Counted from the stretch's first letter, positions 24,972 to 35,700 are shown. The stretch: 45,817 nt of DNA from Bacteroidota bacterium (GCA_013203805.1 JABMPH010000428.1:1-45817); one strand, 5' to 3'. The notes: generated by a model from the letters alone, not told the origin. Program-made: numbers and translations.

Positions 24972-24979
24972 TAATTTTG
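24972..24979 (+). promoter_or_regulatory. -7 promoter element upstream of mutA
   Basis: TAATTTTG fits TAnnTTTG. It lies 84 bases before the mutA ATG, giving an unusually long leader of about 77 bases for this window. The nearest TTTG is about 25 bases further upstream, which is longer than the consensus spacing. Confidence 0.4.
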
Positions 24980-25063
24980 CGCCCACAAAAAAACAGATAT
25001 CTGAATGTTTTCAAAGTGAACTATCTTTGAGGGCAATTTGGGTATAAATAAAATGTTATTCTA

Positions 25064-26920
25064 ATGAACAAAGAAAAGCTTTTTGAAGCGTTTCCTCCTG
25101 TATCAGATAAAGAGTGGAAAGATAAAATCATAACGGATCTAAAGGGAGCCGATTATGATCGCAAACTGGTTTGGAAAACCGGTGAAGGATTTGAAGTACA
25201 ACCCTACTACAGGCAAAATGATATTGCCAATTTGCCACATATGGATATTCTCCCCGGTAACTTTCCTTTTGTTAGAGGAAATGAGGTAAAGAGAAATAAT
25301 TGGCTGGTTCGTCAGGATGTTTGTGTTGATAATATTAAAGATGCAAATAAAAAAGCGCTTAGAATTAGACTACTTGGTATTGATTCATTGGGTTTTAAAT
25401 TTGACGATAATTTTAAGCCTGATGTTGCAAGTATTGAAAGTCTTTGTGAGAATATCCGTGCTGATATAATGGAGCTGAATTTTGCCAACAATTACCCCCT
25501 TGAAACGGTTAAAGCACTTGATTATCTTGCAAAAAAATATAACCGAGATCTAGAGAAGGTAAAGGGAAGTGTTGAGTATGATCCAATTGGTGATTTCAGC
25601 CTTAGGGGTAGTTTTAAGAATTCTGAAGAAGAAGATTTATCTTTATTAATTGATCTGCACTCTGCATCAACTCATCTGCCAAAAGTACACTATCTCACTA
25701 TTAATGCTTCAATATTTAATAATTCGGGAGCGGGGATTGTTAGCGAGTTGGCTTTTTCAATGGCAATGGCTGCCGAATACCTCACTTATCTTACAAATAG
25801 GGGTTTAAGTATTGATGAAGTGGCACAACGAATTCGTTTTCACTTTGCGGTTGGTTCGGATTATTTCATGGAAATTGCAAAATTTAGAGCGGCCAAATAT
25901 CTTTGGGCTAAAATTGTGAATGCATATGGATTAGATGATGCATCAAATGCTGCAATGTATATTCACTGTAGTAGCTCACAATGGAATAAAACAATTTATG
26001 ATCCTTATGTAAATATGCTCCGTACAACAACTGAATCAATGTCGGCCATACTGGGTGGTATTAATTCACTAAGTGTGCTGCCATTTAATTCTGTTTTTGA
26101 AACTGAAACTGAATTTTCGGAGCGTATAGCACGCAATCAACAACTGGTTCTTAAGGGTGAATCATATCTAGATAAGGTTGCCGACATTAGCGCCGGATCA
26201 TATTATATTGAAGAACTTACCGATAAACTTATTCACAATTCATGGGAACAATTCCTGAAAATTGAAGATGAAGGAGGCTATTTGAATGCCTTCAAAAAAG
26301 GAATTATTCAAAAAATAGTATGTGAAGAAGCTTCTAAAAAGAATAAGGACATCGCTATACGCAAAAAGTCAATTCTGGGGACTAATCAGTTTCCAAATAT
26401 TAATGAACATCTTGCCTCCGATTTTGATTTTCCAAAAAGAAATATTTATTCTGAAATGGAAGTTGAACCACTAACAATTTATCGTGGTGCGGATCAAATA
26501 GAAGAACTTCGATATCAAACTGACTTGTATTCGGAAAAAAATAAACGACCAGTTGCCTGGATGTTTACCTATGGCAATCTTGCAATGCGTAAAGCGCGAT
26601 CACAGTTTGCCGGCAACTTTTTTGGTTGTGCAGGTTATGAGATTATTGATAACCCGGGGTTTAAATCGGTTGACGAAGGAGTAGAAGCAGCAAAAATCAC
26701 TAAACCTGATATTGTTATTATTTGTAGTTCCGATGAAGAATATAGTGATATTGCAGAACCAATATTCAAAGCACTAAAAAATGATTCAATTATTGTTTTA
26801 GCCGGTTATCCAAAAGATATGATTGAAAAATTAGAAGAAATAGGGTTAACAAATCTAATCCATGTGAAAAGCAATTTATTAGATGAGTTATCCAGATATC
26901 AGAAACTGATAATGAAATAA
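25064..26920 (+). CDS. mutA: Methylmalonyl-CoA mutase small (beta) subunit
   Basis: Small subunit of the heterodimeric adenosylcobalamin enzyme that interconverts succinyl-CoA and methylmalonyl-CoA, 618 aa. It keeps the mutase fold (the TIM-barrel opening and the RFHFAVGSDYFMEIAKFRAAKY region matching mutB), but the active-site SGYH is missing. The cobalamin-binding DGHxxG is also replaced (FTYGNLAMRKARSQFAG), as expected for this non-catalytic subunit. mutB follows after 72 bases if its correct start is used. The pair supports propionate or succinate metabolism and methylmalonyl-CoA handling. Start is the first ATG; MNKEKLFEAFPPVS is typical of the family. Confidence 0.95.
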   Translation: MNKEKLFEAFPPVSDKEWKDKIITDLKGADYDRKLVWKTGEGFEVQPYYRQNDIANLPHMDILPGNFPFVRGNEVKRNNWLVRQDVCVDNIKDANKKALRIRLLGIDSLGFKFDDNFKPDVASIESLCENIRADIMELNFANNYPLETVKALDYLAKKYNRDLEKVKGSVEYDPIGDFSLRGSFKNSEEEDLSLLIDLHSASTHLPKVHYLTINASIFNNSGAGIVSELAFSMAMAAEYLTYLTNRGLSIDEVAQRIRFHFAVGSDYFMEIAKFRAAKYLWAKIVNAYGLDDASNAAMYIHCSSSQWNKTIYDPYVNMLRTTTESMSAILGGINSLSVLPFNSVFETETEFSERIARNQQLVLKGESYLDKVADISAGSYYIEELTDKLIHNSWEQFLKIEDEGGYLNAFKKGIIQKIVCEEASKKNKDIAIRKKSILGTNQFPNINEHLASDFDFPKRNIYSEMEVEPLTIYRGADQIEELRYQTDLYSEKNKRPVAWMFTYGNLAMRKARSQFAGNFFGCAGYEIIDNPGFKSVDEGVEAAKITKPDIVIICSSDEEYSDIAEPIFKALKNDSIIVLAGYPKDMIEKLEEIGLTNLIHVKSNLLDELSRYQKLIMK

Positions 26921-26946
26921 TCAATCATTAATATGCCTAACAACAA

Positions 26947-26985
26947 GACAATCGAACAATCGAACAATAGAGCAATCGAACAATT
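26947..26985. repeat. Short tandem repeat of an 8-bp unit before mutB
   Basis: Four consecutive units (GAACAATC, GAACAATA, GAGCAATC, GAACAATT) at 26954-26985, preceded by GACAATC, a seven-base partial unit. The array lies between the mutA stop and the true mutB ATG (26993) and would add a low-complexity extension if the earlier ATG (26933) were used. Confidence 0.8.
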
Positions 26986-26992
26986 ACACAAG

Positions 26993-29146
26993 ATGAAACC
27001 TAATTTTAGAAATATAAACATAGATAATAATCCTATCTCAACTACTTCAAATACTGATTGGGAAAGGGAAAATAATATGAGTGCTGATTGGAAAACTACT
27101 GAGAATATAGACGTTAAACCTGTTTATACTTCAGAAGATACTAAGGGAATGGAGCACCTTAATTATGCTGCCGGACTTGCTCCATATTTAAGAGGACCAT
27201 ATTCAACAATGTTTGTAACACGTCCATGGACAATCAGACAATATGCCGGGTTCTCAACTGCCGAAGAGTCCAATGCATTTTATCGCCGTAACCTTGCTGC
27301 AGGTCAAAAGGGCTTGTCTGTAGCTTTCGACCTTGCAACTCACCGTGGTTATGATAGTGATCATGAGCGTGTTGTTGGTGATGTTGGTAAAGCAGGGGTT
27401 GCCATCGACTCGATATTGGATATGGAAATTCTGTTCGATCAAATTCCATTGAACAAAATTTCAGTATCAATGACTATGAATGGAGCGGTACTCCCTGTGC
27501 TTGCATTTTATATAGTATCGGCATTAGAGCAGGGTGCTAAACTTGAAGAATTACAAGGAACAATCCAAAATGATATTCTTAAGGAATTCATGGTTCGTAA
27601 TACTTATATTTATCCTCCCGATCCATCAATGCGAATTATTGCTGATATTTTTGATTACACATCGAAAAAAATGCCAAAGTTTAATTCAATTTCGATTTCG
27701 GGATATCATATTCAGGAAGCCGGTGCTACAGCAGATATTGAACTAGCATATACACTTGCCGATGGTCTTGATTATATCCGTACAGGAATAAAAACCGGAT
27801 TAAAGGTTGATGATTTTGCACCACGTCTATCGTTTTTCTGGGGATCAGGAATGAATCATTTTATGGAAATTGCAAAACTTCGTGCAGGTCGTATGTTGTG
27901 GGCCAAGATTGTTAAGCAATTTAATCCCCAAAACCCTAAATCGATGGCATTGCGCACTCACACGCAAACTTCTGGTTGGAGTTTAACGGAGCAAGATCCA
28001 TTTAATAATGTTGCTCGTACATGTGTTGAGGCTCTCGGTGCGGTACTTGGTCATACACAATCCTTACATACAAATGCTTTGGATGAGGCGATTGCACTTC
28101 CTACTGATTTTTCTGCACGCATTGCTCGTAATACTCAAATTTATCTTCAGGAAGAAACAAATGTTTGTAAGTCTGTTGATCCATGGGCCGGTTCCTATTA
28201 TGTAGAAACTCTCACGCATGAGCTTGCCAACAAAGCATGGGAGCATATAATGGAGATTGAAGAAATGGGTGGAATGTCGAAAGCCATTGAAACCGGACTG
28301 CCAAAAATGCGGATTGAAGAGGCCGCAGCTCGTAAACAAGCTCGTATCGATGCCCATAAAGATGTTATTGTTGGTATTAATAAATATAAGCTGGAAAAAG
28401 AAGATCCAATGGACACATTGGATATAGATAATGCAGCAGTTCGTGAAGCCCAATTGCTACGACTTGCAAAATTACGTGCTAATCGGGATAATAATCTAGT
28501 TCAAAAAAACCTTGATGCAATAACCTTAGCCTGCGAAACAGGTGAAGGTAATCTGTTGGAATTAGCTGTTGAGGCAGCAAAAAATCGTGCAAGTCTCGGA
28601 GAAATTTCGTATGCTTGCGAAAAAGTTATGGGAAGATATAAAGCCGTTATAAGATCGATTTCGGGCGTTTATGCTGCTGAAGCTGGAAGTGATACAACCT
28701 TTAGAAAAGCGCATGAGCTTGCTGATGAATTTGCAAAACTAGATGGTCGTCGACCAAGAATTATGGTTGCCAAGATGGGGCAGGATGGTCACGACAGGGG
28801 TGCTAAAGTTGTAGCTACCGGTTATGCAGATATGGGCTTTGATGTTGATATCGGACCACTTTTCCAAACTCCCGCCGAGGCTGCACGCCAAGCTGTTGAG
28901 AATGATGTTCATATACTGGGAGTATCTTCGCTTGCTGCCGGACACAAAACACTTGTTCCTCAGGTTATGGAAGAACTAAAGAAACTTGGGCGTGAGGATA
29001 TTATGGTAATAGTAGGTGGAGTAATTCCAGCTCAGGATTACCAATTTCTTTACGATGCCGGTGTGGTGGCTATATTCGGCCCTGGGACAGTAATTTCAGA
29101 GGCCGGTTTAGTTATGCTTAACTTGTTAATTGAGGCTAGGAAGTAA
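26993..29146 (+). CDS. mutB: Methylmalonyl-CoA mutase large (alpha) catalytic subunit
   Basis: Catalytic adenosylcobalamin subunit, 717 aa from ATG 26993. Active-site residues are visible: Tyr70 (RGPYSTMF, equivalent to Propionibacterium Tyr89), then Tyr238 and His239 in [10 protein letters not shown]. The C-terminal cobalamin domain has DGHDRG with the axial His600, and further GVSSLAAGH and VVGGVIP motifs. The start is moved from 26933 to 26993, because MKPNF opens family members and the intervening 20 residues come from an 8-bp tandem repeat. The mutA gene precedes it in the same operon. A terminator and repeat cluster follow. Confidence 0.97.
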   Translation: MKPNFRNINIDNNPISTTSNTDWERENNMSADWKTTENIDVKPVYTSEDTKGMEHLNYAAGLAPYLRGPYSTMFVTRPWTIRQYAGFSTAEESNAFYRRNLAAGQKGLSVAFDLATHRGYDSDHERVVGDVGKAGVAIDSILDMEILFDQIPLNKISVSMTMNGAVLPVLAFYIVSALEQGAKLEELQGTIQNDILKEFMVRNTYIYPPDPSMRIIADIFDYTSKKMPKFNSISISGYHIQEAGATADIELAYTLADGLDYIRTGIKTGLKVDDFAPRLSFFWGSGMNHFMEIAKLRAGRMLWAKIVKQFNPQNPKSMALRTHTQTSGWSLTEQDPFNNVARTCVEALGAVLGHTQSLHTNALDEAIALPTDFSARIARNTQIYLQEETNVCKSVDPWAGSYYVETLTHELANKAWEHIMEIEEMGGMSKAIETGLPKMRIEEAAARKQARIDAHKDVIVGINKYKLEKEDPMDTLDIDNAAVREAQLLRLAKLRANRDNNLVQKNLDAITLACETGEGNLLELAVEAAKNRASLGEISYACEKVMGRYKAVIRSISGVYAAEAGSDTTFRKAHELADEFAKLDGRRPRIMVAKMGQDGHDRGAKVVATGYADMGFDVDIGPLFQTPAEAARQAVENDVHILGVSSLAAGHKTLVPQVMEELKKLGREDIMVIVGGVIPAQDYQFLYDAGVVAIFGPGTVISEAGLVMLNLLIEARK

Positions 29147-29235
29147 AACTTTCTACATACATAAACATAAAATAGGGTTACTAACCAGTGTGATTAATAT
29201 ATTATTTGTCAACACTTCAATAAAGTGTATTTTTA

Positions 29236-29320
29236 CTTTGTGTAATCCTTGGTGATATTTTGTGGTTAAATTTTTACCACGAAGGCACACAAAGTGCTTC
29301 ACAAAGGCACACAAAGGTAC
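29236..29320. repeat. Imperfect inverted and direct repeat, dispersed intergenic type
   Basis: The right part (29276-29320) contains AAGGCACACAAAG twice (29282-29294 and 29304-29316), 22 bases apart. The left part (29236-29271) reads ACTTTGTGT and TTTTGTGGTTAAA, a rough inverted copy of it around 29272. This type of CACAAAG/CTTTGTG palindrome looks like the dispersed intergenic repeats I recall from many environmental genomes. It lies within the 460-base gap between mutB and tolC. Confidence 0.6.
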
Positions 29321-29386
29321 AGACAATACTGTATGTAAAAAATCTACTATAATTACCAAATTGTATATAGCACACTGATTAGTTAC

Positions 29387-29428
29387 AAAAGAGGTACGTG
29401 ATGTATTTTGTTTACCTCTTTTTTTTAT
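29387..29428 (+). terminator. Probable terminator downstream of mutB
   Basis: AAAAGAGGTA (29387-29396) pairs perfectly with TACCTCTTTT (29413-29422) around a 16-base loop, with T residues to 29428. It lies 240 bases after the mutB stop, beyond the CACAAAG repeat, so the mutAB transcript may have a long 3' tail or end earlier by another route. Confidence 0.65.
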
Positions 29429-29447
29429 CAGAGTTCGTTGTCGTGCT

Positions 29448-29464
29448 AGCGAAGCGAAGTATCT
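29448..29464. repeat. REP-like half-site related to the dnaG-asnS palindrome
   Basis: AGCGAAGCGAAGTATCT matches AGCGCAGCGAAGAATCT (9910-9926) at 15 of 17 positions. No inverted partner arm is present here, so it looks like a single or decayed copy. Confidence 0.5.
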
Positions 29465-29545
29465 ATATACAAACAAATGAATTCCTTAACTACAGAATGA
29501 TAAGCCTTTACCAAACAGAATAAAAACTCAATAAACTATTAACAT

Positions 29546-29582
29546 AATTTAAGTTTCCCGGGTTTAAATTTTAGTACATTTG
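29546..29582 (+). promoter_or_regulatory. tolC operon promoter with candidate TetR operator
   Basis: TACATTTG at 29575-29582 matches the -7 consensus and ends 24 bases before ATG 29607. Just upstream AATTTAA (29546-29552) and TTAAATT (29564-29570) form a perfect 7-bp dyad with an 11-base spacer holding CCCGGG, covering the expected -33 area. It is a plausible binding site for the TetR regulator encoded in the operon, but AT-rich dyads also arise by chance. Confidence 0.5.
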
Positions 29583-29606
29583 CAAATTATTATAAACACA
29601 AAAAAA

Positions 29607-30935
29607 ATGAATAAATTTATAATTCTGATTTTTACATTAACTATTTCCTTAGGAGCTAGCTCTCAGGAAATAAAATACTTCTCAGTTGATCAGGCAGTTA
29701 AATATGCTTTGGAAAATAACTATCAGATAATTAATGCAATAAAAGATGTTGAAGCCGCAGGTTATCAGGTTAAGGAATCAACTTCAATCGGATTACCACA
29801 GGTAAGTGCATCGATTGGGTATAATGATAATATTGCACGCCCAGTTATGATAATTCCAGATTTTAACGACCCCAGCAAAACAATGGAGCTACAGTTTGGA
29901 ACAAAATATGATGCAAACCTTGGAGCATCTGTTTCTCAACTTTTATTTAGTGGTGAGTATTTGGTTGGACTACAGGCTGCCAGAAAATATCTTGAGAAAA
30001 CAAATACTGATTACTTTAAAAATGTAGTTGAAGTAAAACAACAAGTTAGCGATTCATATTATGCAGCACTTTCTGCTTCTGAAGGGATTAGAATTGTTGA
30101 TTCTACCTTAAGGGTTACTCAAAATCTTGCAAACGAAACAAGGGAGGTATATAAAGTGGGATTTGCTGAAGATATTGATGTTGATCAATTGGATTTACTG
30201 GTTTCTGACTTAGAAGCATCTGCACTTTATCTAAAAAACCAACTAATTATTTCACATGCTTACCTTAAATTTTATCTTGGGTTAAACGATGGTGATAGTA
30301 TTGTTTTAACAGATAATATGGAAAGTTTAATTGATGTGAGACATAATTCTGGATTTTTAGTAAATCCATTTGATGTTAATCAAAATGTAGATTTCAGATC
30401 ACTTAATAAACAAAAAGAACTTAGTTGGCTTCAGGTTAAGTTGGAAAAAGCCTCATATCTGCCAACTTTATCTGCAAATCTATACTATCAATCTCAAGCA
30501 CAACGCGACCAATGGGACTTTTTTAACAGCCAGGGTATATGGTACTCAAGTTCTGCATTAGGTGTATCTATGAAAATACCGGTGTTTTCGAGCGGACAGA
30601 GACGATCGAAAGTAAAGAAGGCTCAAATAGCTTACAGTCAGGTTGAAGTGATGGAAAAGCAACTCGAAAGCCAATTAAATCTACAATATGATGCAGCCAA
30701 AAACGAATATCTAAATGCATACAGGGTATATGAAAATAAGCAAAAGAATCGTAAAACTGCCGAAAAAATATATAATGTAACTACTCAAAAATATATTGAG
30801 GGGATGGCTTCAAGTTTGGATATCTTAAATACTCATAATCAATTTCTAAATTCTGAAAATGAGTACATTAACTCAGCACTTCAATTATTGAAAACTGGGG
30901 AGGTGTTGGCAAAAATACTTGCAAAGGAGGAATAG
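29607..30935 (+). CDS. TolC-type outer membrane efflux protein
   Basis: Outer membrane factor of 442 aa for a tripartite efflux pump. The signal peptide MNKFIILIFTLTISLGASSQ is followed by the typical opening SVDQAVKYALENNYQIINA and long periplasmic helical hairpins; both family repeats are visible. The closing part (YNVTTQKYIEGMASSLDILN) is a classic OEP motif. The start at ATG 29607 is chosen because an upstream TTG at 29580 lies within the -7 promoter element. It is the first gene of the efflux operon: tolC-like, tetR, membrane fusion protein, RND pump. The tetR gene begins 6 bases after its stop. Confidence 0.94.
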   Translation: MNKFIILIFTLTISLGASSQEIKYFSVDQAVKYALENNYQIINAIKDVEAAGYQVKESTSIGLPQVSASIGYNDNIARPVMIIPDFNDPSKTMELQFGTKYDANLGASVSQLLFSGEYLVGLQAARKYLEKTNTDYFKNVVEVKQQVSDSYYAALSASEGIRIVDSTLRVTQNLANETREVYKVGFAEDIDVDQLDLLVSDLEASALYLKNQLIISHAYLKFYLGLNDGDSIVLTDNMESLIDVRHNSGFLVNPFDVNQNVDFRSLNKQKELSWLQVKLEKASYLPTLSANLYYQSQAQRDQWDFFNSQGIWYSSSALGVSMKIPVFSSGQRRSKVKKAQIAYSQVEVMEKQLESQLNLQYDAAKNEYLNAYRVYENKQKNRKTAEKIYNVTTQKYIEGMASSLDILNTHNQFLNSENEYINSALQLLKTGEVLAKILAKEE

Positions 30936-30941
30936 ATAGTT

Positions 30942-31565
30942 ATGGATGATAAAACAAAAAAAATAGTTGACAGCGTAACAAAACTATATCATGAATATGG
31001 GATTAAGGGAGTAACAATGGATGACGTTGCTCATAGATTATCCATTTCTAAAAAAACTCTTTATGAGCATTTTAAAGATAAAAAGGATCTTGTTTTAGCG
31101 GTATTAGAGCATGCTCGAAAGGAATGGGATTGTCATTTTTCATCATTTGAATGTAAGGATTGTAGTGCAATAGATGAACTTTTTCATTTTTATGAGATTC
31201 AGGTAAAGATGATAAGAAGTAATAGGCCTGCATTTGTTTACGACCTTAAAAAATATTACCCCGAGGTTTATAGCAACTTTCATAAAATTAAACAAAAGTT
31301 GATTTTTGAAAATTTTGTAAACAATATCAAAAAAGGCAAAATAGAAGGCCTTTACAGGGATGATATCAATGGTGAAATTATTTCCAAATTAAATCTAATG
31401 CGATTCGAAGGAATTTTGGACTCAGAGTATTTTACAATAGAAGAATTATTATCCACAGAATTATTTACCGAAATATTTAAATATCACCTTTTTGGTATAG
31501 TTAGTGATAAAGGGAGAGATATAGTAAATCAAAAATTTAGCAACAATAGTTTAAAATCAACATAA
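30942..31565 (+). CDS. TetR/AcrR-family transcriptional regulator
   Basis: One-component repressor of 207 aa. The N-terminal HTH (about 23-45, GVTMDDVAHRLSISKKTLYEHF) is canonical, and the remaining about 150 residues form the ligand-binding domain, which is not recognisable in detail. It is embedded between the tolC-like and membrane fusion genes, so it probably controls this efflux operon, including itself. The sequence AAGGAGG (30924-30930), 11 bases before the ATG, is a rare Shine-Dalgarno-like match for this lineage, although it also encodes tolC residues. The inducing ligand is unknown. Confidence 0.95.
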   Translation: MDDKTKKIVDSVTKLYHEYGIKGVTMDDVAHRLSISKKTLYEHFKDKKDLVLAVLEHARKEWDCHFSSFECKDCSAIDELFHFYEIQVKMIRSNRPAFVYDLKKYYPEVYSNFHKIKQKLIFENFVNNIKKGKIEGLYRDDINGEIISKLNLMRFEGILDSEYFTIEELLSTELFTEIFKYHLFGIVSDKGRDIVNQKFSNNSLKST

Positions 31566-31566
31566 T

Positions 31567-32691
31567 ATGAACAGGTTATTATTAATATTATCAGTTAGTT
31601 TATTCATTATTTCATGTTCTTCAAGTAATGAAAACGTATCAGATACGGATAAATTAAGTGCTTACAAAAAGCAAATAGAAGAACTTACTATCAAAATTGA
31701 TGAGATTGAAAAAGCCTCCAGTAATGGAGAGTATGAAGGACTTAAAATTCCGGTAAGGGTTGAGACCATCTCAGCAACTCCATTTTCTCACAGTTTTACT
31801 GCTGCAGGAGAGCTTGAAAGTATAAGTGAAGCGTTCATAAGTCCAGAAGTAAACGGTCAAATAATATCCATCGATGTAAGTGAAGGAGAAAATGTTAAAA
31901 ATGGTCAACAACTTGCAAAATTAAATACTATAGTAATTGATAAAAATATCATAGAAATTGAATCACAACTAGCTCTTGCAAAAATAATTTATGATAAGCA
32001 ACCATTGTTGTGGGAGAAAAATATAGGATCAGAGAGACAATATCTGGAAGCAAAAAATGGGTTCGAAAGCCTTGAGAATAATCTATATACTTTACGAGCA
32101 CAAAAAAACATGGCAGTAATAAAATCTCCAATTGATGGTGTTGTTGAAGATATCATGCTAAAAAAAGGTGAGCTTGCTGTACCAGGTATGCAGCTTATGC
32201 AATTAGTAAATATTGATGAGCTTTATGTAACAATTCCTTTATCGGAGGCTTACCTTCCTGTAATTAAAGCAGGTGATTATGTTGATGTTTATTTCCCATC
32301 CTACCCTGGAATTACATATCATGAACCTGTTTATAGAACTGGCAATGTGATTAATAAACAGAATCGAACATTTACTGTACAAATTAAAATTGATAACAAG
32401 GTAGGGATATTAAAACCTCATATGTTGGCAAATGTTGTTATTAACGATTATAATTCGCAACAGTCTATTGTACTTCCTTCAATATTAATTAAGGAAGACA
32501 TGACAGGCTCGTTCCTCTTTGTTATTGGTAAAGAAAATGGTAATAGTATTGCTGTAAAGAAATATATTGAAACAGGTAAATCATTCAAAGATAAAACAGA
32601 GGTTCTTGATGGTTTGGTAATTGGTGATGTAATTATTACCGATGGGTACAATAATATATCAAAAGGTTCGGTTGTTTCTATTGTTAATTAA
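31567..32691 (+). CDS. RND efflux membrane fusion protein, lipoprotein
   Basis: Periplasmic adaptor of 374 aa in the AcrA/MdtA family linking pump to outer membrane channel. Signal peptide ends in FIISC with lipid Cys17. A short coiled coil (about 35-55) precedes the adaptor core. The biotinyl-lipoyl-type halves are AFISPEVNGQIISIDVSEGE and IKSPIDGVVEDIMLKKGE, with a helical hairpin of about 60 residues between them and beta-barrel and membrane-proximal domains after. It starts 1 base after the tetR stop. The short hairpin suits direct contact with a TolC protein of the same operon. Confidence 0.95.
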   Translation: MNRLLLILSVSLFIISCSSSNENVSDTDKLSAYKKQIEELTIKIDEIEKASSNGEYEGLKIPVRVETISATPFSHSFTAAGELESISEAFISPEVNGQIISIDVSEGENVKNGQQLAKLNTIVIDKNIIEIESQLALAKIIYDKQPLLWEKNIGSERQYLEAKNGFESLENNLYTLRAQKNMAVIKSPIDGVVEDIMLKKGELAVPGMQLMQLVNIDELYVTIPLSEAYLPVIKAGDYVDVYFPSYPGITYHEPVYRTGNVINKQNRTFTVQIKIDNKVGILKPHMLANVVINDYNSQQSIVLPSILIKEDMTGSFLFVIGKENGNSIAVKKYIETGKSFKDKTEVLDGLVIGDVIITDGYNNISKGSVVSIVN

Positions 32692-32734
32692 TAGGATCGG
32701 CACTAGCAAGTTATCATAGTTAATAAAAGTACAC

Positions 32735-35700
32735 ATGGAGAAAAATGAAATAGTTGGTGATAAAGTAGTTCGTAATTTTTGGTTATCTACCTGGGCTTTA
32801 AATAATAAAAATACAGTTTATCTAATAACAGTTGTAACAATTTTGTTTGGGTTTTATTCATATATATCCCTTCCAAAGGAATTGTTTCCAGAAATAAATA
32901 TACCCACGATAATGGTTCAAACCCTTTATCCGGGTAATCCTCCTGTTGATATCGAGAATCTAATTACCCGAAATCTGGAGAAAGAAATTGAATCCGTAAA
33001 GGGAATTAAAGATATGACATCGGTTTCGAGTCAGGATGCTTCAAATATTTTTATTGAATTTAATACTGATGTTGAAATAAAAGTTGCATTACAGGATGTT
33101 AAAGATGCTGTAGATAAGGCAAAAAGTGAATTGCCCGACGATTTACCCTTTGATCCCATTGTAACGGATATCGATTTATCTGAATTCCCGGTAATCAATA
33201 TAAACCTTTCGGGTGATTTTAGTGTAAATGAGTTAAAGGATTTTGCTGAGGATTTAAGAGAGGAGTTTGAAACAATATCCGAAGTTTCCACAGTTAATCT
33301 CACCGGGATTACCGAGAAGGAAGTTAAGATTATACTCGATCCATTTTTAATGGGCACCATGCAGGTTAGCTATGGAGATGTTGAAAATGCTGTAATTGCC
33401 GAAAACGTTTCATTGTCGGGTGGCGAATTGCTACTTGGCGAAATAAAACGTACAATTCGTATTATTGGTGAGTTTGATAATCCATCCGAAATCGAAAATA
33501 TTATTGTTAAAAGTGAAAAGGGCGCCATAGTTTACTTGCGTGATATAGGCTATGTGGATTATGGTTTTAAAGATAGAGATAGTTATGCTTATTTAAATAG
33601 TCAACCGGTAGTTTCGTTACAGGTTGTGAAAAAGAGCGGTGAAAACCTACTATCTACAATATCTCAGGTGATGGATATTCTTGATGAAGCAACGAGGACC
33701 AATGTAATTCCTGAAAATTTAATTGTTACCATTACCAACGATCAGTCGGAGATGGTAAAAATGCAGCTTAGCAATCTCGAAAACAGTATTATCATGGGGA
33801 TAATATTTGTTGTTTTTATACTGTTCCTGTTTCTTGGCACTCGAAATTCATTATTTGTTGGAATCGCAATTCCTTTATCAATGTTTCTATCTTTTATGAT
33901 AATGGGAATGATGGATTACAGGATAAATATGATAGTGTTATTCTCGTTGATATTAGCCCTGGGAATGCTTGTGGACAATGCCATTGTTGTAACCGAAAAC
34001 ATTTATCGATTTGTTCATAAGGGTTATCCCCTGCTTGAAGCTGCCAAACAAGCTACTGGTGAGGTGGCAATGCCAATTATTTCATCAACAGCCACTACTC
34101 TTGCTGCTTTCTTTCCTCTACTTTTCTGGAAAAGTATAATGGGCGAGTTTATGTCGTACATGCCACTAACCTTAATTATAGTTCTGTCATCATCACTGTT
34201 TGTAGCTCTTGTAATAATACCTGTAATATTTACTGATTTCTTTAAAAAAGGATCAAACGTAACATTGCCAAAACCCAAGCGAAGCATAATTATTATGGTA
34301 TCACTGGTTCTATTTGCGGCAATATTTTATATGGTTGGTATAAACTGGATTGGTACATTGGCCTTGATATTTGCTTTCATTGGATTATTGAACTTGCTTT
34401 TCTTATCAAGATTGGCAATGTGGTTTCAAAAAACGGCATTGGTTTGGATGGAAAATGTATATACCGTATTCATTAAATTTGCCCTAAAAGGGTATACACC
34501 AGCCTACTTTTTGGTGGGGACGATATTGTTAATGTTTCTAACACTTATGTTTTATTTTGGGGGAAATCCAAAAGTAGAGTTTTTTCCTTCGGGTGATCCA
34601 AAATTAATAAATGTTACAGCTGAAATGCCAATAAGCACCGATATTGAAATTAGTGATTCAATAATGCGAGTGTTTGAACAAAAAGTGTTTGAGGTTCTCA
34701 AACCTGATATGGATATTGTTGAGTCGGTATTAACAATAACTGGTAAAGGTGCAGTTGGTGAAAATGAAAGTTTTTCAGGAAGGGGAGGTTCTCCAAACAA
34801 AGGATTAATTACCATCAACTTTGTTGATTTTCAGTATCGTGGTGGAAAGAGTACTTCGGCAATACAGGAGCATTTATCCGATGCCTTGGTAGGTTTATAT
34901 CCCGGAATAACACTTTCTGTTGAAAAGCAGAAAGAAGGCCCACCAACCGGTAAACCAATTAATTTAGAAGTTAGCGGAAATGATTTTGATCAACTTCTGG
35001 TATTAACTGATGATATTAGGGCAGAGATTAATAAAGCTAATATTCCTGGAATTGAAGCATTAAAAATTGATTTGGATGTTGGAAAACCTGAATTACTTAT
35101 CAATGTCGACCGCGATAAAGCACGTAGATATGGTTTATCAACCGGACAAGTTGGCGATGCAATTCGCACATCATTATTTGGTAAAGAAATATCAGACTAC
35201 AAGGATGGCGAAGATGAGTATAAAATTGTTATGAGACTTGATGATAAGTTTAGGTATAATATATCAGATCTTATAAATCAGCTTATTACCTTTAGAAGTC
35301 AATCATCAGGTAAAATTGTTCAGGTTCCGATCTCAGCTGTTGCCGATTTCAAGTATAGCTCAACCTACGGTGCTATAACTCGTAAAGATAGAAATAGACT
35401 GATTACGATATATTCAAATGTTCTGGAAGGATATAATGCCAACGAAATAAATACTGAGCTTAAAAAGGTAATGGCTGATTATAGTATGCCGGTTGGTAAT
35501 AAATATAAGTTTACAGGTGAGCAGGAAGAACAGGATGAGTCGATGGCATTTTTGACAACAGCATTAATAATTGCCCTTGCTTTAATTATGATTATTCTGG
35601 TGTCACAGTTTAACTCATTTGTTAAGCCCGCAATTATTATGTTTAGTGTAGTTATGAGTACCATCGGAGTTTTTGGAGGTCTAGCTACTTTTAAAATGGA

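Noticed and set aside
28064-28453. Minus-strand open frame of 129 codons inside mutB
   Set aside because: It lies fully antisense to a strongly conserved catalytic gene and has no start context or family.
29153-29476. Minus-strand open frame of 107 codons in the mutB-tolC gap
   Set aside because: It runs through the CACAAAG repeat, terminator and REP-like half-site, has no recognisable domain, and its residues follow the repeat.
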